Source of the DNA: Arenibacter sp. F26102
GTDB lineage: Bacteria; Bacteroidota; Bacteroidia; Flavobacteriales; Flavobacteriaceae
NCBI RefSeq assembly: GCF_023015865.1
Contig: NZ_JALKBC010000015.1
Coordinates: 62,001-126,000 of the forward strand
Direction of reading: 5' to 3'
DNA length: 64,000 bases
Positions 1-7,839 of the stretch are shown here, one piece after another. The notes beneath the pieces were generated by a model that saw only the letters and a list, made by a program, of their open reading frames with translations, was not told where the DNA came from and did no database searches. A program made the translations under genes and the position numbers. Each line of letters begins with the position of its first letter. Positions within the stretch are counted from its first letter, which is position 1.

Positions 1-366
1 AAAGTGAATAAAAATTTATTGTACTCCATCACGGCAGGCAGAAGGGATGGATTTAAATGGGATTGGACCCATAAAGGAAATAAGAGATGGGGCACCACGG
101 CGGCTATAAATACCGGCATTGACATGGCCACAGCCCTCTCCAGAGACCCAAACATGAAGGTTCTCGTGCTAAACGGTATATATGACCTAGCTACGGTTTT
201 CTACGGAGTGGAACATAGCATTAATCATTTAGGCCTTAAAAAAGAAATCAAGGATAATATTACAATGGAATATTATGAAGCGGGACATATGATGTATACC
301 CACAAACCTTCCATGGAAAAATTCAAAAAAGACGTCTCCAAATTTATTATAAACGCTTCTAAATAA
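1..366 (+). CDS. S10-family serine carboxypeptidase-like protein, C-terminal part (5' end outside window)
   Basis: The reading frame is open from the first base, so the gene begins upstream of the window and only about 121 C-terminal residues are visible. The segment matches the end of S10 peptidases (COG2939 type). NGIYDLAT holds the expected catalytic aspartate, and AGHMMYTH holds the expected catalytic histidine about 50 residues later. The nucleophilic serine would lie upstream and cannot be checked. In Bacteroidota these are usually secreted hydrolases. The gene converges on the truncated hydrolase remnant at 486-734. Family assignment rests on these two motifs and their spacing; substrate is unknown. 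Confidence 0.7.
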   Translation, partial: KVNKNLLYSITAGRRDGFKWDWTHKGNKRWGTTAAINTGIDMATALSRDPNMKVLVLNGIYDLATVFYGVEHSINHLGLKKEIKDNITMEYYEAGHMMYTHKPSMEKFKKDVSKFIINASK

Positions 367-485
367 AAGGCAAAAGGTCGTCCAAATAATAAGTATCTTA
401 AATTTTAAATTGGCTGTGGCTTTATTTCACTCCATTTTAATTCCCGTCCCATATAGTCAATATCACAATCTTCACCAATTGATAC

Positions 486-734
486 TTACTTGGATGGATT
501 CATTAGGAATTGGTCAAATACCGGGTCTACAGGAAATGTTGACGACTCAAAACTTAAACTCGGAATGGTCAAGGCCAGTGCTTTATTAATCACCTTTTCT
601 TCATGAATATCCCCAACCTTTTCCTTGCCAAAATATTCAACAATATTCCCAGTACGTTGTTGACCAATAAGGCAAAAAGGGATTACAAGTAGCATCAATA
701 AAACTAAAGCGCCATTCTTAGATAAATTCATCAT
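486..734 (-). pseudogene. N-terminal remnant of a secreted alpha/beta-hydrolase-like protein
   Basis: The 82-residue product has a clear signal peptide (about residues 1-24, hydrophobic core VLLMLLVIPFCLIG). It then has a mature start, TGNIVEYFGKEKV, that I recall from the N-terminus of large (over 700 aa) flavobacterial secreted alpha/beta hydrolases. The frame stops with TAA at 486-488. Reading on in the same frame gives about 26 further sense codons, including DYMGRELKW, before another stop at 405-407. That continuation looks like family sequence, which suggests a nonsense mutation plus loss of most of the gene. The S10 peptidase gene ends only about 120 bases from the visible stop. It could instead be a genuine small secreted protein. 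Homology is from memory. Confidence 0.45.
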
Positions 735-875
735 GAAAAAATTGATTAAGGTATTAAAATATTAATTTCCCCTAACATAAGAATTCGGACCAACAACAAG
801 CTACCGATGCTAAATGAAGAAATATTTTAACATACACGCGACCCGATTCTTGAGCCTTGAACCTAAAATACAAGG

Positions 876-902
876 CAAAAAAAAACCTTCGTAAACGAAG
901 GT
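876..902 (-). terminator. Rho-independent terminator after the ruvX-def-DUF5606 operon
   Basis: A 7-bp stem, ACCTTCG / CGAAGGT, with a TAAA loop sits just downstream of the DUF5606 stop. On the minus strand it is followed by a run of nine T residues, as expected for a factor-independent terminator of the leftward operon. Confidence 0.8.
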
Positions 903-925
903 CCATTATTTTGGATATATAAAAT

Positions 926-1354
926 CTATTCCTTTTCCTTAGGAGCTTCTTCTGTTTCTTCCACATCGGCATACTCTGTAATACCGTGCTCATGTAACAA
1001 ATTGTACCACTGAACAATCTTTTTTATATCACTGGCATATACCCTATCCTCATCATAGTTGGGAAGTACTTCGAACAAATATTCTTCAAGTTTTATTTTA
1101 TCATCCTTATGACTAACCGCGGTTTTTCCACCATCTTCCTTTTCCTTGATCTTTTCGAATACGTCTTTCAAAGGCACTTCCTCTTCCAAAGTATAAATGG
1201 CAATCTCAGATAAGACACTTACATTGTTCTTAAAACTAACGGTAACTTTCTTACCATCCAACAATGATTCGGCCACAAAACCTGAACGTGTCTGAGTTAA
1301 CAATTTAAAAAGACCTGGTTTTCCTGCAATTGATAATATTTTATTTAAACTCAT
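926..1354 (-). CDS. DUF5606 domain-containing protein
   Basis: This 142-residue cytoplasmic protein starts MSLNKILSIAGKPGLFKL, the characteristic start of the DUF5606 family of Bacteroidota. No enzymatic motif, signal peptide or membrane segment is visible. The first 70 residues look like a compact domain. A charged linker and helical segment follow, and the C-terminus is acidic (EETEEAPKEKE). It lies 57 bases downstream of peptide deformylase in the same direction, an association I recall as common in Flavobacteriia, so a link to translation or protein maturation is possible but unproven. It is the last gene of the leftward operon and is followed by a terminator. Biochemical function is unknown. 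Confidence 0.85.
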   Translation of the reverse strand: MSLNKILSIAGKPGLFKLLTQTRSGFVAESLLDGKKVTVSFKNNVSVLSEIAIYTLEEEVPLKDVFEKIKEKEDGGKTAVSHKDDKIKLEEYLFEVLPNYDEDRVYASDIKKIVQWYNLLHEHGITEYADVEETEEAPKEKE

Positions 1355-1411
1355 CTGTTATTTTAATTTCAGCGGCAAATATGCTACTTTTTGTTTATAA
1401 TAGAAATAGTT

Positions 1412-2002
1412 TTAACGTGCTTTTTTAATGTTTGGAAAGCGCATTCTATATTCCACCTTAATCTTTCCCTTGGAAATATTGGCCAACCTACCTTTTAAAA
1501 GTCTCTTTTTTAAGGAGGATAATTTATCGATAAACAAAATACCCTCTATATGGTCATATTCATGTTGGATTACCCTGGCCAAAAGACCATCATAAGTTTC
1601 CTTAAAAGCTTTAAAATTCTCGTCCATATAGGAAATGGTAATGGTATCCTTTCTGGAAACGTCTTCCCTTACATCAGGAATGCTAAGACATCCTTCATTA
1701 AAGGCCCATTCCGTACCTGTTTCTTCCTCTATGTGGGCGTTAATAAAAACTTTCCTGAACCCTTTAAGTGCGTTTTGTTCTTCCTCAGTAAGGTCTTCGT
1801 CATCCGCAAATGGAGTGGTATCCACTAGGAACAGCCTAATGGGCAGCCCAATTTGGGGTGCGGCCAAACCTACACCATTGGAATTATACATAGTGTCCCA
1901 CATATTGGCCACCAATTCTTCCAATTTTGGATAATCCTTATCTATATTATCCCCTACTTTCCTAAGTACCGGGTCTCCATAAGCAACTATAGGTAATATC
2001 AT
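1412..2002 (-). CDS. def: Peptide deformylase
   Basis: Removes the formyl group from the N-terminal methionine of nascent proteins. All three family motifs are present: GVGLAAPQIG at residues 43-52, EGCLSIP at 103-109 with the metal-binding cysteine at 105, and HEYDH at 147-151 with the two metal-binding histidines and the catalytic glutamate. The 196-residue length fits the flavobacterial form, which has an acidic insert (ADDEDLTEEEQ) between the first two motifs. The ATG start gives the standard N-terminus MILPIVAYGDPVLR. It lies 5 bases downstream of the DUF1919 gene and is probably cotranscribed with ruvX upstream and DUF5606 downstream. Confidence 0.97.
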   Translation of the reverse strand: MILPIVAYGDPVLRKVGDNIDKDYPKLEELVANMWDTMYNSNGVGLAAPQIGLPIRLFLVDTTPFADDEDLTEEEQNALKGFRKVFINAHIEEETGTEWAFNEGCLSIPDVREDVSRKDTITISYMDENFKAFKETYDGLLARVIQHEYDHIEGILFIDKLSSLKKRLLKGRLANISKGKIKVEYRMRFPNIKKAR

Positions 2003-2007
2003 GTATT

Positions 2008-2688
2008 TTAAGCTTTAAATCTAGTTCTTTTAAGTCGACGGTAGTCTAACCAATGAATTACATCCATAAACATAAATGTAATTTGAAATAGTTTTCTACC
2101 ATGTGGAACATTGTCCTGTTTACTTCTATCCCTATGAGGTACTTTTATATGTTGATGATTATCAAGACCATCAACGGCGTCAAGACCAAAGGATACTTTA
2201 TTTTTAAATGGCAATTGATGAAATTCCTTAATTATTTCATCATCGACCCTTTCTCTATCGCAAATCATAAAAAACCAATTTTGATGATCATTTTTTAAAA
2301 GTCTTTCCTTTCTTCTGTTCCATTTTCGCAACGCTTCCTCCTTTGAGTCATAATGCGTAAAATGTACCTCAATATCATCCAAAAAAGCCATAGGGTAACC
2401 TATTTCGCGATCTTTATATTTGGAAACTGTTTTAAAATCAAGCTCTTGCCTCAAATAATAATCAAATCTATTCAATAATTTAATATAACAAGGGCCATAT
2501 AAAAAAAGTCCCACAAAAGGCGAGTTGTATGGCAATCCCAACCATTGATACATACATCCTCCCCAGCAATTATTAGAAATAATCCCAAAGTCATTATTTT
2601 TTAACCTGCACCTGTCCCTGAAGGCGAAATACACTCTAAAACAATACCTTGTTTTCCTTCTAATAAAAAACTCTAAATCCCTGAACAA
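2008..2688 (-). CDS. DUF1919 domain-containing protein (polysaccharide-related)
   Basis: The 226-residue product carries the DUF1919 hallmark IISNNCWGG at residues 36-44, followed by YQWLGLPYNSPFVGLF, typical of a family usually found in capsule, exopolysaccharide or LPS loci. The biochemical activity is not established; a glycosyl- or phospho-transfer role is plausible. The only start giving a normal N-terminus is TTG at 2688; no ATG occurs before the conserved motif. The gene is one base from the ruvX stop and five bases from def, so it sits inside an otherwise housekeeping operon. That is unusual for this family, and a glycan cluster lies about 2 kb away. Confidence 0.8.
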   Translation of the reverse strand: MFRDLEFFIRRKTRYCFRVYFAFRDRCRLKNNDFGIISNNCWGGCMYQWLGLPYNSPFVGLFLYGPCYIKLLNRFDYYLRQELDFKTVSKYKDREIGYPMAFLDDIEVHFTHYDSKEEALRKWNRRKERLLKNDHQNWFFMICDRERVDDEIIKEFHQLPFKNKVSFGLDAVDGLDNHQHIKVPHRDRSKQDNVPHGRKLFQITFMFMDVIHWLDYRRLKRTRFKA

Positions 2689-2689
2689 A

Positions 2690-3106
2690 TTAAGTACCGT
2701 TTTTATTTAAATAAGACTGCAATATAATAGTGGCACTAATTTCATCAACTAAAGCCTTATCCCTTCTTTGTTTTTTATTAAGGCCACTATCTATCATGGT
2801 CTGAAACGCCATTTTAGAGGTAAATCTCTCGTCCTGTCGCTCTACCGGTATCTTCGGAAAAACACCTTGTAATGTTCTCAAAAAGGGCTTAATTATTTCC
2901 TCGGATTCGGATGGAAGATTATTCATTTGCTTTGGCTCCCCAATCACGAATCTTTCAACGTTCTCCTCCTCAACATACTTTCTAAGGAAATTCAAAAGTT
3001 GCTTTGTCTCAACTGTGGTAAGGCCAGAGGCTATTAATTGCAACTCGTCTGTTACAGCTATACCTGTTCTCACCTTCCCATAATCCAATGCTACAATCCT
3101 TCCCAC
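2690..3106 (-). CDS. ruvX: Putative pre-16S rRNA nuclease / Holliday junction resolvase-like (YqgF)
   Basis: RNase H-fold protein of the YqgF/RuvX family, which matures the 5' end of 16S rRNA. The start is taken at GTG 3106 because homologues begin MGRI-ALDYG; the in-frame TTG five codons upstream is less likely. Visible elements are ALDYGKVRTGIAVTD near the N-terminus (first catalytic Asp), VIGEPKQMN in the middle (family normally has a catalytic Glu or Asp region here), DERFTSKMA, and the C-terminal KALVDEISATIILQ with the last acidic residue. At 138 residues it is the normal family length. First gene of the leftward operon with DUF1919, def and DUF5606; divergent from dapD. Confidence 0.93.
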   Translation of the reverse strand: MGRIVALDYGKVRTGIAVTDELQLIASGLTTVETKQLLNFLRKYVEEENVERFVIGEPKQMNNLPSESEEIIKPFLRTLQGVFPKIPVERQDERFTSKMAFQTMIDSGLNKKQRRDKALVDEISATIILQSYLNKNGT

Positions 3107-3208
3107 ATAAATTTTTTGCAAAAATAAGAGATAAATAGTTATATGTGCAAAAACAAAAGGTTAATTACCTACTAGCACTTATATTTGCTAAAATTTGAAT
3201 TATTAAAG

Positions 3209-4024
3209 ATGAAAGAACTAAGAAAAACAATAGAAACCGCTTGGGAAAATCGTGAACTACTAAAAGAAATCCCAACCCAAAATGCAATTCGTGAAGTCAT
3301 AGATCTTTTGGATAATGGAAAATTGCGCTGTGCAGAACCTACCACTGACGGTTGGCAGATAAATGAATGGGTAAAAAAGGCGGTAGTACTATATTTTCCA
3401 ATTCAAAAAATGGAAACCTTGGAAGCGGGGATCTTTGAATACCACGATAAAATGCCCTTAAAGAGAGGTTATGCTGAAAAAGGCATTCGTGTTGTTCCCA
3501 ATGCAGTTGCAAGACATGGATCATATATTTCAGCAGGCACTATCCTAATGCCAAGTTATGTAAACATTGGTGCCTATGTAGACGAAGGGACAATGGTGGA
3601 TACTTGGGCTACCGTTGGTAGTTGCGCCCAAATTGGAAAAAATGTTCATCTTAGTGGTGGTGTTGGAATAGGTGGAGTATTGGAACCTTTACAAGCAGCA
3701 CCGGTAATAATAGAGGACAATGCCTTTATTGGTTCCAGATGTATTGTTGTTGAAGGCGTACGTGTAGAAAAAGAGGCCGTTTTGGGAGCCAATGTGGTAC
3801 TTACGGCCTCAACAAAAATTATAGATGTTACAGGCGATAAACCAGTAGAAAGAAAAGGTTTGGTACCTGCCAGATCGGTTGTTATTCCAGGTAGTTATAC
3901 CAAAAAGTTTCCTGCTGGGGAATATCAGGTACCCTGCGCATTGATTATTGGCACCAGAAAAGAGAGCACCAATAAAAAAACTTCCCTAAATGATGCACTA
4001 AGGGAATATGATGTTGCCGTTTAA
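3209..4024 (+). CDS. dapD: 2,3,4,5-tetrahydropyridine-2,6-dicarboxylate N-succinyltransferase
   Basis: Succinyl-transferring step of diaminopimelate/lysine synthesis. The ATG at 3209 gives MKELRKTIETAWENRE, the normal start, and a 271-residue protein; an in-frame TTG eight codons upstream is not needed. An alpha-helical N-terminal domain (about 1-90) is followed by a left-handed beta-helix of hexapeptide repeats. It contains the signature stretches NIGAYVDEGTMVDTWATVG and GGVGIGGVLEP and ends in the usual C-terminal beta extension. lysA lies at 23945, so the pathway is present on the same chromosome segment. A small HAD-like gene follows after 10 bases and may be cotranscribed. Confidence 0.97.
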   Translation: MKELRKTIETAWENRELLKEIPTQNAIREVIDLLDNGKLRCAEPTTDGWQINEWVKKAVVLYFPIQKMETLEAGIFEYHDKMPLKRGYAEKGIRVVPNAVARHGSYISAGTILMPSYVNIGAYVDEGTMVDTWATVGSCAQIGKNVHLSGGVGIGGVLEPLQAAPVIIEDNAFIGSRCIVVEGVRVEKEAVLGANVVLTASTKIIDVTGDKPVERKGLVPARSVVIPGSYTKKFPAGEYQVPCALIIGTRKESTNKKTSLNDALREYDVAV

Positions 4025-4034
4025 TTTTTAAAAA

Positions 4035-4415
4035 ATGAAATCGATTCTTGTAGACGCTTGGAACACATTTGTTACGGAAAATGGAATGGACCGGGATTTG
4101 AAAAAAATATTGGACTCCTTTCCAAATCCAAAAATCATTCTAACCAATGCCGATCAACAAGAACGCAATACCTATGGAATTGTAAATATGCCTTATGAGG
4201 TTTTTAGTTTGGAACATAACCCCAACAAAACCGATAAGGCATATTACATTAAGATGTTGGAGTTTTATAATCTGGAGCCAAGTGATGTTGTGTATTTTGA
4301 GCATAACGTTGAAGCCGTAAATTCTGCTTTATCCGCTGGCATAAATACGCATCACTACAAAAAAGAGGACGATTTAGGGGAACTGCATTCATTCCTGAAA
4401 AATAATTTAGTATAA
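4035..4415 (+). CDS. Small HAD-like protein lacking one catalytic Asp
   Basis: The 126-residue product looks like a minimal haloacid-dehalogenase fold without a cap domain: ILVDAWNTF as motif I near the N-terminus, IILTNAD as motif II, a lysine in KTDKAYY as motif III, and DVVYFEHNVEAVNSALSAGI as motif IV. Canonical HAD phosphatases have DxDxT in motif I; here the second acidic position is Trp (DAWNT), so classic phosphatase chemistry is doubtful. I recall flavobacterial relatives with a similar DAxNTF motif, so this may be a subfamily trait. It sits between dapD and licD with short gaps of 10 and 7 bases, which suggests cotranscription. Confidence 0.65.
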   Translation: MKSILVDAWNTFVTENGMDRDLKKILDSFPNPKIILTNADQQERNTYGIVNMPYEVFSLEHNPNKTDKAYYIKMLEFYNLEPSDVVYFEHNVEAVNSALSAGINTHHYKKEDDLGELHSFLKNNLV

Positions 4416-4422
4416 CACCATC

Positions 4423-5007
4423 ATGGCATATAACATTACACTTGAAGGAAAAAACAAAGTTATAGCCGAAAGAATGCTACAAAGTGTAGCCATCATTTTC
4501 AACAATTGTAATATTGATTATTGGATTGAAGGAGGTACGTTACTGGGTATAAGAAGAGAAAACCGACTTCTGCCTTGGGATAATGACATTGATGTTTCTA
4601 TAAATCATGATCAGATAGAAAAGCTGGGCGATTTTTATTCCGGATTGAAGAAAGCGGGGTATAGAGTAAGAACGAGACACTTTGATAGCAACAATGAGTT
4701 TTTCGCGAAGGATGCTATTAGAATGATAAAAATAAGGGAAAAACGATTTTTTGGTCTATTGAAAGGCGCTGTTTGTTTGGATGTTTTTATAAAGTATCCG
4801 AAAAACGGGAATAGCTACTGGCAAATTGACAATAAAACTAAATTTGTACCTAGTAAGTTCTACCAAACATTTGGAGATATAGAATTTAAAGGTTTTGTTT
4901 ACAAAATTCCCGCGCTAACTGATGAGTATCTTACCTATAGGTATGGAGATTGGCAAACACCGGTTAAAGATTGGGATACCTCCAAAGACGATAATGCCAT
5001 TGCCTAA
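4423..5007 (+). CDS. LicD-family phosphotransferase
   Basis: LicD proteins have a nucleotidyltransferase fold and transfer phosphocholine or related phospho-alcohols from a CDP carrier onto glycans. The diagnostic motif is at residues 37-60: IEGGTLLGIRRE followed by PWDNDIDV, which gives the paired metal-binding aspartates. The protein is 194 residues, at the short end of the family, with no membrane segment. It is cotranscribed with the preceding HAD gene (7-base gap). It converges on the cytidylyltransferase at 5004 with a 4-base overlap of stop codons. Together with that enzyme and the LicC-like gene at 7153, it suggests decoration of LPS or another surface glycan with a CDP-activated group. 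The transferred group is not known. Confidence 0.75.
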   Translation: MAYNITLEGKNKVIAERMLQSVAIIFNNCNIDYWIEGGTLLGIRRENRLLPWDNDIDVSINHDQIEKLGDFYSGLKKAGYRVRTRHFDSNNEFFAKDAIRMIKIREKRFFGLLKGAVCLDVFIKYPKNGNSYWQIDNKTKFVPSKFYQTFGDIEFKGFVYKIPALTDEYLTYRYGDWQTPVKDWDTSKDDNAIA

Positions 5008-5642
5008 GACTCTACAGCCTTCAATTGCAATGTTTCCTTTAAAATAGTACTGCTGACATTGGCTGTATAGGTTACATATTCTACAGGGCAAGTAGTTTTT
5101 GGAAATCTGCCTTTCCAATCATCACCAACAGAAATGGCATCTATATTATATTCATCCACTATACGTTGCTTATTTTTATCTACCTGTGGAATAACCTCGT
5201 CAACGTAACTTATGGCCTTGACCAATTTTATTCTTTCTTCGAATGGAATTACAGGCAACCTGCCTTTTTCCTTTAATATAAGTTCATCTGTAGAAACACC
5301 CACAATTAAGTGATCGCACATGCCTTTAGACTTTTTTAGAATGTTGAGATGCCCATAATGAAATATATCAAAACAACCCGAAGTATATATTTTTTTATAC
5401 TTTTTGGCACTTTTACTACGCTTCACTTTAATACCTAGAGTATTTCCTTTTTTTAGTTTAATGACATGATCTTTATTGTCAAAAAAAACACTGATGTTTT
5501 TAAGGATCTCCAACATCTCCATAAAAGCACCCTCAAATTCTGACTTACAGCTTATGGATAATTTTACGCTATCATCGGGAAAGCTGTTAAAATTCCAATT
5601 TGGATATTTTGAGGATAAAATATATAGATATGACTCAGTCAT
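5004..5642 (-). CDS. TagD-like cytidylyltransferase with an N-terminal extension
   Basis: The C-terminal ~130 residues are a cytidylyltransferase of the TagD / glycerol-3-phosphate or ethanolamine-phosphate class: TSGCFDIFHYGHLNIL at residues 87-102 carries the nucleotide-binding HYGH, and SVGDDWKGRF and ANVSSTILKE match the later conserved blocks. It would make a CDP-alcohol such as CDP-glycerol. Residues 1-80 are not part of the usual ~130-residue enzyme and match nothing I recognise; they may form a separate small domain. CDP-glycerol would be a logical substrate for the TagB/F-like domain encoded at 7836. The gene points left and overlaps licD by four bases, so it is not in the rightward transcript. 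Confidence 0.75.
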   Translation of the reverse strand: MTESYLYILSSKYPNWNFNSFPDDSVKLSISCKSEFEGAFMEMLEILKNISVFFDNKDHVIKLKKGNTLGIKVKRSKSAKKYKKIYTSGCFDIFHYGHLNILKKSKGMCDHLIVGVSTDELILKEKGRLPVIPFEERIKLVKAISYVDEVIPQVDKNKQRIVDEYNIDAISVGDDWKGRFPKTTCPVEYVTYTANVSSTILKETLQLKAVES

Positions 5643-6035
5643 TTATTTATAAACCAATTGATTAGTACAAAAAGGGTCAAAGGTAGTGAACGTTTATAGT
5701 TAAAATTTATTATCCCCATATTTTTATTCGTTGCCCAAATCAAGACCACTATTTATGCCGTTATGATAATAGATGGTCTAATTAATTATGAACATAACCA
5801 GGGTTACAGACTCAAAATTTTGAATTCATTTCTCAAAAAAACCAAATCCTTCTATAATTCCTGAGGTAGCTTTAATACTGTAGGTGAACAACTTTAGGAC
5901 TATTGTTAATATTTTTGATATACTATTCTCGGTTTTTAAATGTTATATAATAGGTAATCTCCTTATAGATTTTTGCGATTTCAACGCAACTATTTCTTAT
6001 AATACTATCTATTAAGTGGTAAAAATATCAACTAC
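5643..6035. other. Intergenic region, AT-rich, 393 bp
   Basis: No coding potential is visible. It must carry divergent promoters for the leftward cytidylyltransferase and the rightward glycosyltransferase. The sequence is strongly AT-rich, as is common around surface-glycan genes in this group. No clear hairpin or repeat was seen. Confidence 0.5.
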
Positions 6036-6830
6036 ATGCTAGATCAAAGTGAAAAAATATCAGCCCTAATAATCACTTATAACGAAATGGGTTATATTGA
6101 AAAATGTTTAGACTCCATTGAATTTGCAGATGAAATTATAGTTGTAGACTCGTATAGCACGGACGGCACATACCAATATCTAAACAATCACCCCAAGGTT
6201 AAGGTTATACAACATGGATTTGAAAATTATACTGCACAAAAATCCTATGCGTTAAAACAAGCTACACATGATTGGGTACTTTTCTTGGATGCCGATGAAG
6301 TAGTTACGGACGAATTAAGGAAAGAAATTAAGTGCAAGGCGAAGAAAGAGTCTGAACATTGTGCTTACTGGTTTTACAGAAAATTCATGTTCCAAAATAG
6401 GCCTCTACGATTTAGTGGATGGCAAACCGACAAAAACTATCGGCTTTTCAGAAAGAGTAAGGCACAATTTGCTAAGGAGAAAATAGTTCATGAAACCCTT
6501 ATTGTCAATGGCACCTCCGGGATACTACAGCAAAAATTAGTGCACTTTTGCTACAAGAACTATGAAGATTATAAGTATAAAATGCTAAAATATGGGCGTT
6601 TAAAGGCCAAGCAAGCCCATAAAAAAGAAAAAAAATTCAATTATCTTCTTCTAGTTTTTAAACCTTTTTGGAAGTTTTTCAATCATTATATTATTAGATT
6701 GGGAATACTTGATGGAAAAAAGGGAATTACCATATGCTACTTGAATGCCTTGGGCGATTTTGAACGGTACAAGGAATTACAGCGTTTGGGCAAAAAAGAA
6801 AAAATGGCATATTTTTTGGTCAAATCATGA
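6036..6830 (+). CDS. Family 2 glycosyltransferase, WaaE/KdtX-like
   Basis: A 264-residue GT-A enzyme of the LPS-core beta-glycosyltransferase type. Visible motifs are the N-terminal SALIITYNEMGYIEKCL with FADEIIVVDSYSTDGT (nucleotide-sugar binding) and the DxD motif VLFLDADEVVTDEL near residue 90. The KNYRLFRKSKAQF and VHETL stretches are typical of the WaaE group. The C-terminus is basic and aromatic, suggesting peripheral membrane association. It is closely similar over its whole length to the second half of the fused protein at 7836-9656, so the two arose by duplication. Likely role: adding a sugar to an LPS inner-core or related acceptor at the cytoplasmic face of the inner membrane. Confidence 0.88.
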   Translation: MLDQSEKISALIITYNEMGYIEKCLDSIEFADEIIVVDSYSTDGTYQYLNNHPKVKVIQHGFENYTAQKSYALKQATHDWVLFLDADEVVTDELRKEIKCKAKKESEHCAYWFYRKFMFQNRPLRFSGWQTDKNYRLFRKSKAQFAKEKIVHETLIVNGTSGILQQKLVHFCYKNYEDYKYKMLKYGRLKAKQAHKKEKKFNYLLLVFKPFWKFFNHYIIRLGILDGKKGITICYLNALGDFERYKELQRLGKKEKMAYFLVKS

Positions 6831-7152
6831 TGGTATTTTATTTATCTCAGGATAATCTTTCCCTAGGCCCAAATTAACATTCCTCATGATTATATATCCC
6901 TCCTTAAGGTATTGGTTCCCAATTGAAATTTTTGGATTTTCTAAACACTGTTAGTACCTAAATCTACCATTCTTCGAAAGAATGTGTACTAACTATTAAG
7001 GCCATTAAAGACTTCCTGCTCTTTACACTAAAAAATTATAAACCATTATTTACATATCTTTGCCCCCTCCCTTAACTTTGCATTAGGTTAAGGTTAAAAT
7101 AACATAGGACCTGTCTAGTTCTGGACTAGTCATTAAATAAATTATTAAACTC
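6831..7152. other. Intergenic region with candidate promoter, 322 bp
   Basis: No gene seen. A small hairpin CATTCTT-CGA-AAGAATG lies around 6967-6983. Two copies of the Bacteroidetes -7 consensus TAnnTTTG occur near the right end (TATCTTTG at 7055-7062 and TAACTTTG at 7073-7080), so the LicC-like/fusion gene pair probably has its own promoter here. Confidence 0.45.
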
Positions 7153-7839
7153 ATGAAAATTGTCATTTTAGCAGCGGGTATTGGATCAAGACTTGGAAAC
7201 CCATTTCCTAAACCTCTAACACCTTTAAAAAATGGAAAATGTATTATGGAGATGCAGGTAAACAACCTGGATGAAACCTTTAATATTCATGATATAAATG
7301 TTGTGGTTGGTTTTAAAAAGGATTTGATAATGGAACGCTTTCCGGAACTCACCTATATTTATAACCCATTTTTTGATCAGACCAACACTTCTAAAAGTCT
7401 TTTAAAGGCCCTTAAAAAAAATAGGGATAAATCTGTGCTTTGGCTAAATGGCGATGTTGTTTTTGACGTAAGATTACTATCTGTTTTAAAGCCATATATA
7501 GATAAAAATCAATCTTTTGTTGCCGTAAACACAAGCAAAGTGGCAGATGAAGAAGTAAAGTACACCTTAAATGACAACTATATAGACAAATTATCCAAGA
7601 CCGTTAAAAATGGGCTTGGAGAGGCCGTGGGCATTAATTTCATTGCTGCCAAGGATATAAATAGTTTTATAGATAGGTTGGAGGAATGTGATGACAATGA
7701 TTATTTTGAAAGAGGTTTGGAAATATCAATAGAAAAAGACGGCTTAAAAATTAGTGCGGTCGACATTTCCGCATTCGATTGTATGGAAGTGGACTTTAAG
7801 GAGGATTTGGAAAATGCCAATACCTTATTCCAAAAATGA
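7153..7839 (+). CDS. LicC-like (phosphocholine cytidylyltransferase family) nucleotidyltransferase
   Basis: The 228-residue product begins MKIVILAAGIGSRLGNPFPK, the nucleotide-binding signature of sugar-1-phosphate and LicC-type nucleotidyltransferases. SVLWLNGDVVFD supplies the metal-binding aspartate, and SKTVKNGLGEAVGINFI and CMEVDFKEDL match the rest of the family. It would activate a phospho-alcohol or sugar phosphate with CTP or another NTP; flavobacterial relatives are generally annotated as phosphocholine cytidylyltransferases. It overlaps the next gene by four bases (ATGA), so the two are translationally coupled. That implies that its product feeds the TagB/F-like domain of the fused protein, although which activated substrate is used cannot be read from sequence. 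Confidence 0.75.
   Translation: MKIVILAAGIGSRLGNPFPKPLTPLKNGKCIMEMQVNNLDETFNIHDINVVVGFKKDLIMERFPELTYIYNPFFDQTNTSKSLLKALKKNRDKSVLWLNGDVVFDVRLLSVLKPYIDKNQSFVAVNTSKVADEEVKYTLNDNYIDKLSKTVKNGLGEAVGINFIAAKDINSFIDRLEECDDNDYFERGLEISIEKDGLKISAVDISAFDCMEVDFKEDLENANTLFQK

Noticed and set aside
772-1017. 81-residue ORF on the minus strand
   Set aside because: It overlaps the DUF5606 gene in another frame, crosses that gene's terminator, and has no family-like features.
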